Positions 60,780-64,000 of a stretch of 64,000 nucleotides of DNA are shown piece after piece; position 1 is the first letter of the stretch, and every line of letters begins with the position of its first letter. The notes below the pieces were generated by a model. It saw nothing but the letters and a program-made list of their open reading frames with translations, did no database searches and was not told the DNA's origin. The translations under genes were made by a program, and so were the position numbers. Source of the stretch: Riptortus pedestris (lineage: Eukaryota > Arthropoda > Insecta > Hemiptera > Alydidae); NCBI GenBank assembly GCA_019009955.1, contig CM032229.1:150769501-150833500 (forward strand), given 5' to 3'.

Positions 60780-61790
60780 ATCCCCATCGAGATATAATTA
60801 ATGTTAACTGTTGACATATATAAAAAAGTATCAAATTTCATTGTGAGTCAAAAATAAAACAAAAATCCTAAGGATCGACATTACCTCAGTCTGTTTTTTA
60901 AAGTCTACAATTTTCCTTGAAAAAATATATATAACAATAATCACATATTTTTTGTATATTTCAAAAGATTCGGATTATCCAGTAAAATGTTTTTGAATAA
61001 AAAATAATCGTAGTAAAATGATAAGGGAACTCACAGGATTAAGGTGGCTTAAATAATGTATGGGGCCTTTTTAATTGAATGCTTAGGACTTTTTTGTCCA
61101 CCCTCATTAACAAGGTCTATTTTTTTTTCATTGGTTTTTCGGTTTAGTTCTCAGACCTACAAGCAATCCTTCGTGAGAATGATAAGTTCAAACTAAAGAT
61201 TCTCTTCTCAAAACGTTAATATATTACACTTCTTAAAATAGCCCTCAAGCTCAGAGTGAAACATGGACTTCTAATTTATTTTTAGTGAGCCACGAACTAA
61301 TTGTTTTGTTTTTTTCGTAATATTTGAAGGTGGAAATTCATAATAGTTAGGGCTAATTTTAACAACAGAAACCGAAATACATTTCTCCTATACCCGAAGA
61401 AGATGATTGTTATAGTAAAGAACGCCGTAAAAGACGATGATAAAATTGGCATGAAAATAAAATCTACGATTTTCTCAAGTTCAAGGCTGTTAAGGTCGGA
61501 ATAAAGCAGTATTGAAGAGGTATTCCCCAGTACCCTACAAACCCTGGCGAAGATCCCGAAATATCTGTCGGATAGTCATTATTAATGATTATCTATTGTA
61601 GCTAAAATGAGTTTAATGAATCGAGCCAAACAATGGAAAATAAAAGGCTCAAATCAACAGATATATCTTGAGAATGAGTTCATTTCTTGAGGTTACAATG
61701 ATAATTTTTAAAAAATGGCTTTTTAGCTGGCGTTATGATAAAATATCATAATTAATGGAGAACCCGCGTAGAACAGGAGAATATGTAAAA
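60780..61790. other. No recognisable gene
   Basis: AT-rich DNA upstream of the candidate promoter at 60646; nothing identified. Confidence 0.5.
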
Positions 61791-61796
61791 ATAAAA

Positions 61797-61855
61797 ATCT
61801 GTCACGCGCGGGTCAGCAGAAACCGTAACAGATTTCCCACCTGTAAATAATACAG
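61797..61855 (+). mobile_element. Family H 5'-terminal fragment
   Basis: TCTGTCACGCGCGGGTCAGC AGAAACCGTAACAGATTTCC CACC; only the first ~55 bp. Confidence 0.55.
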
Positions 61856-62173
61856 AGGTGACGTCGTATCCTATTCTCTATTTCTCCCTTAGAAGGAACT
61901 TTAGTATACAAGAAGTAAAATTTAATCAGGATAAGGGGAGGGGGAAAAATAGTTTAAAATGAATATTGGATGAGTATGATTCTGTTTACTAAATGGGTGA
62001 AAGTTGAAAAATATGATAGGCCCCATGTTAAAATGATTCCCTTGTATTCCTGTTGAATTAAAATATAATATATTTTACTGTAGTTCGTTTGAAAGTGCCA
62101 AAACGAAACCTCCGTTTCAATGATTTAAATAAAGAAATGCCATAGAAATTTATATACATAGTGTATAGTTCTT

Positions 62174-63370
62174 TTAGCAGATTTTCCTTAAGGGAAATCA
62201 GCTATTGAAGTCGTAATCATGACGCAATTTTCTAAACTTTTCTTCAAATGTAAATCGCGGTCCGACCTAGGAGATGACGACAATGAGATCCGTTCAAAAC
62301 TGTATATATATTCGTCTGTTACCGCTCTAGCGGTCGTAATTATTGTTTAATCGTTACCAAACTCAATATTTAGTCGTTTTATGTAAAAAGAAAGATCAAG
62401 TTCGTTAAAGGCTGAAATCGGACAAGGGGGAGGGGGGGGGGCTTACAGGGAAGGAATCTCGAAAAAGCGAAATATCTATACGTCGGATCGAAAAATTGTA
62501 AAGCTGCAATCTTACTAAAAGTCCGTCACGCAGGGGCTGCGTTAACTAAGCAGATTTCCCACGTGCACCACATATTTGGATTTATCTCAAAACTTAAAAG
62601 TTCAATGAGAACAATATTTGGTATTTATGCTTCAAATAATGTGCTTCATAACATAATAGAATATTGAAAATATGAGATGAGTAGGAGTGGGGCTTTACTG
62701 AAGACCGAAAACTAAAAAATGCAAATATCTCAGTAAATAATCAAGATAGTGAAAAAATGTACATAACAACATTTATAGAACATTACATTTGCAATAAGAC
62801 TGGTACGATACACATTATCGATCCGACCCATAATAACGGAGATATTGAGAATTTTCGAAATTCTTTCCCTCTAAACCCCCCTCCCCCTAGTCCGATTTCA
62901 GCCGTTAACGAACTTGATCTTTCTTTTTGTATAAAACGATTATATATCAAGTTTGGTAACGATAAGACAAAAATTGCGACCGCTAGAGCGGTAACAGACA
63001 AATATATATATATATACAGTTTTGAACGGACCTCATTTTCGTCATCTCCTGGGTAGGATCGATGGACATTTGAAGAAAAATTTCGAAAATCGCGTCATGA
63101 GTACAACCTCAATAGCTGATTTCCCTTAAGGGAAATCTGCAAAAATTAAATTTACTATAAATATTGTAGATTACTTTCATACTCTATCTTGAATATTAAC
63201 CGAGGTATTTGCATTTTTCAGCTTTTAGTAAACGCCCACTTCTACTCGTATTACATAAACAATACTCTGTTATATAATAAACCACGTTATTCTAAGCTTA
63301 AATACCAAATATTGTTTTCCAGAGACCTTTATTACACGAGATACATGCAAATATGACCTTGTGATCAACC
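62174..63370 (-). mobile_element. Family H element split by a nested family H insertion
   Basis: The 3' half (TTAGCAGATTTTCCTTAAGG hairpin, CTGTTACCGCTCTAGCGGTC, G-rich block, CGGATCGAAAAATTG) ends at about 62517. The 5' half resumes at 63141 with ATTAAATTTACTATAAATAT TG and continues to about 63370, where GAGATACATGCAAATATG is the last good match. Between them sits a complete copy in the opposite orientation. Confidence 0.85.
62522..63140 (+). mobile_element. Family H element, full-length reference copy
   Basis: About 620 bp: TCCGTCACGCAGGGGCTGCG (5'), AACTAAGCAGATTTCCC, ATGAGTAGGAGTGGGGC, CGATCCGACCCATAATAACG GAGATATTG, pyrimidine tract, CCGTTAACGAACTTGATC, GCGACCGCTAGAGCGGTAAC hairpin, (TA)8-9, GAACGGACCTCATTTTCGTC, GTAGGATCGATGGACATTTG, GCGTCATGAGTACAACC, and the terminal GATTTCCCTTAAGGGAAATC hairpin ending CTGC. 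The two short ORFs crossing it are artefacts. Confidence 0.92.
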
Positions 63371-64000
63371 CCCCCCCCGTCTTAAATTCTTGGACTTTTA
63401 ACATTTAATTGATTGAGATAAAAATTATTCTGATTCATTATAAATTCCAATAATAGATATAGTAAATAGTTTTCAATAAAATTAATATGTTATATTATGA
63501 TATGTTTCAGCTATTGTTTTTCTTTATGGTGAGCCGTTATTTATGATTAAAAAAAGACCCTATACAGATCTCTATGTTTAAAAGGTAAGGAAAAATTTGA
63601 TAATAGACATATTTCATCCTGCTCTAAACCATCTTCCAATTAGGGTGGGTAGCTAGGGCTAGTGTAGCTACATGGTGTTAGCTAGAATGTGTTTTAGCCG
63701 CATTTGAAAATCATTTCGTACAAAATCTATACTTCCGTCTCCCTGTTATTAGGCTATGCGGACTAAAAGAAGATGATAGAATTGAATCAAATTATTTACC
63801 CCCTATTGCTAGGTATATTTCGACGGGAAACAATATTCAAGCTGCCGAGGACTTCCCAGTTACATGGGTGGCTTACTTTAAATTGAAAAAAAAAAAAAAA
63901 AAATAGCTTCATACCTCAAATTGAACGAGTCGTTTTGAGTTTGAGAGAGTTTGCAGCAGTTAGTTGTAGAGGTCTAACTGGCTGGGAGGGTCCAAGCAGA
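63371..64000. other. No recognisable gene
   Basis: AT-rich with a C9 run near 63369 and an A18 run near 63886; nothing identified up to the window edge. Confidence 0.5.

Noticed and set aside
62757..63056. 99-codon plus ORF and 72-codon minus ORF
   Set aside because: Both are read-throughs of family H non-coding sequence; the equivalent frames are broken in other copies.

Overview
The window is nuclear DNA from an arthropod, most likely an insect. It is visibly AT-rich (about two thirds A+T by eye), has very long introns, and is crowded with mobile-element debris. The one gene I can assemble with confidence is a minus-strand orthologue of Drosophila Acsl (vertebrate ACSL3/ACSL4), a long-chain acyl-CoA synthetase. 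Twelve coding exons with GT/AG junctions and compatible phases run from the ATG at 54836 down to the TGA at 19068-19070. They sum to 2124 nt, or 707 residues plus stop, with all adenylate-forming motifs intact, so the gene looks functional. The exon coding for the membrane anchor (54702-54840) is separated from the catalytic exons (27140 downward) by an intron of about 27.6 kb.

Two candidate upstream first exons lie on the same strand. One (57081-57130) sits below a GC-rich patch and would add 18 residues in frame. The other (60543-60625) has a TATA box 30 bp above an arthropod-type initiator and would join the same acceptor in frame. Both need transcript evidence.

Layout: 1-19067 is the region 3' of Acsl. 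It holds old repeats, a decayed transposon-associated pseudogene (7600-8435), a mariner-like deletion derivative with long terminal inverted repeats (9181-9971), and an inverted pair of T-rich retroposon-like repeats (11960-13565). 19068-27140 is the compact 11-exon catalytic part of Acsl, with two SINEs in its introns. 27141-54701 is the giant intron, filled with a recurrent hairpin-ended element (called family H here), a 2.1-kb foldback element (32379-34497), SINEs, a LINE 3' remnant and small inverted-repeat elements. 54841-64000 holds the 5' intron, the candidate first exons and more family H copies, including one inserted inside another.

The dominant non-genic signal is family H: about 600 bp, a 5' end near TCCGTCACGCAGGGGCTGCG, a subterminal AGCAGATTTCCC, an internal ACCGCT..AGCGGT hairpin followed by a (TA)n microsatellite, and a 3' terminal hairpin ending CTGCTAR. 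The architecture resembles non-autonomous Helentron elements (HINE/DINE-1 type), but I see no Rep/helicase gene here. I see no tRNA or rRNA genes, CRISPR arrays or bacterial features.
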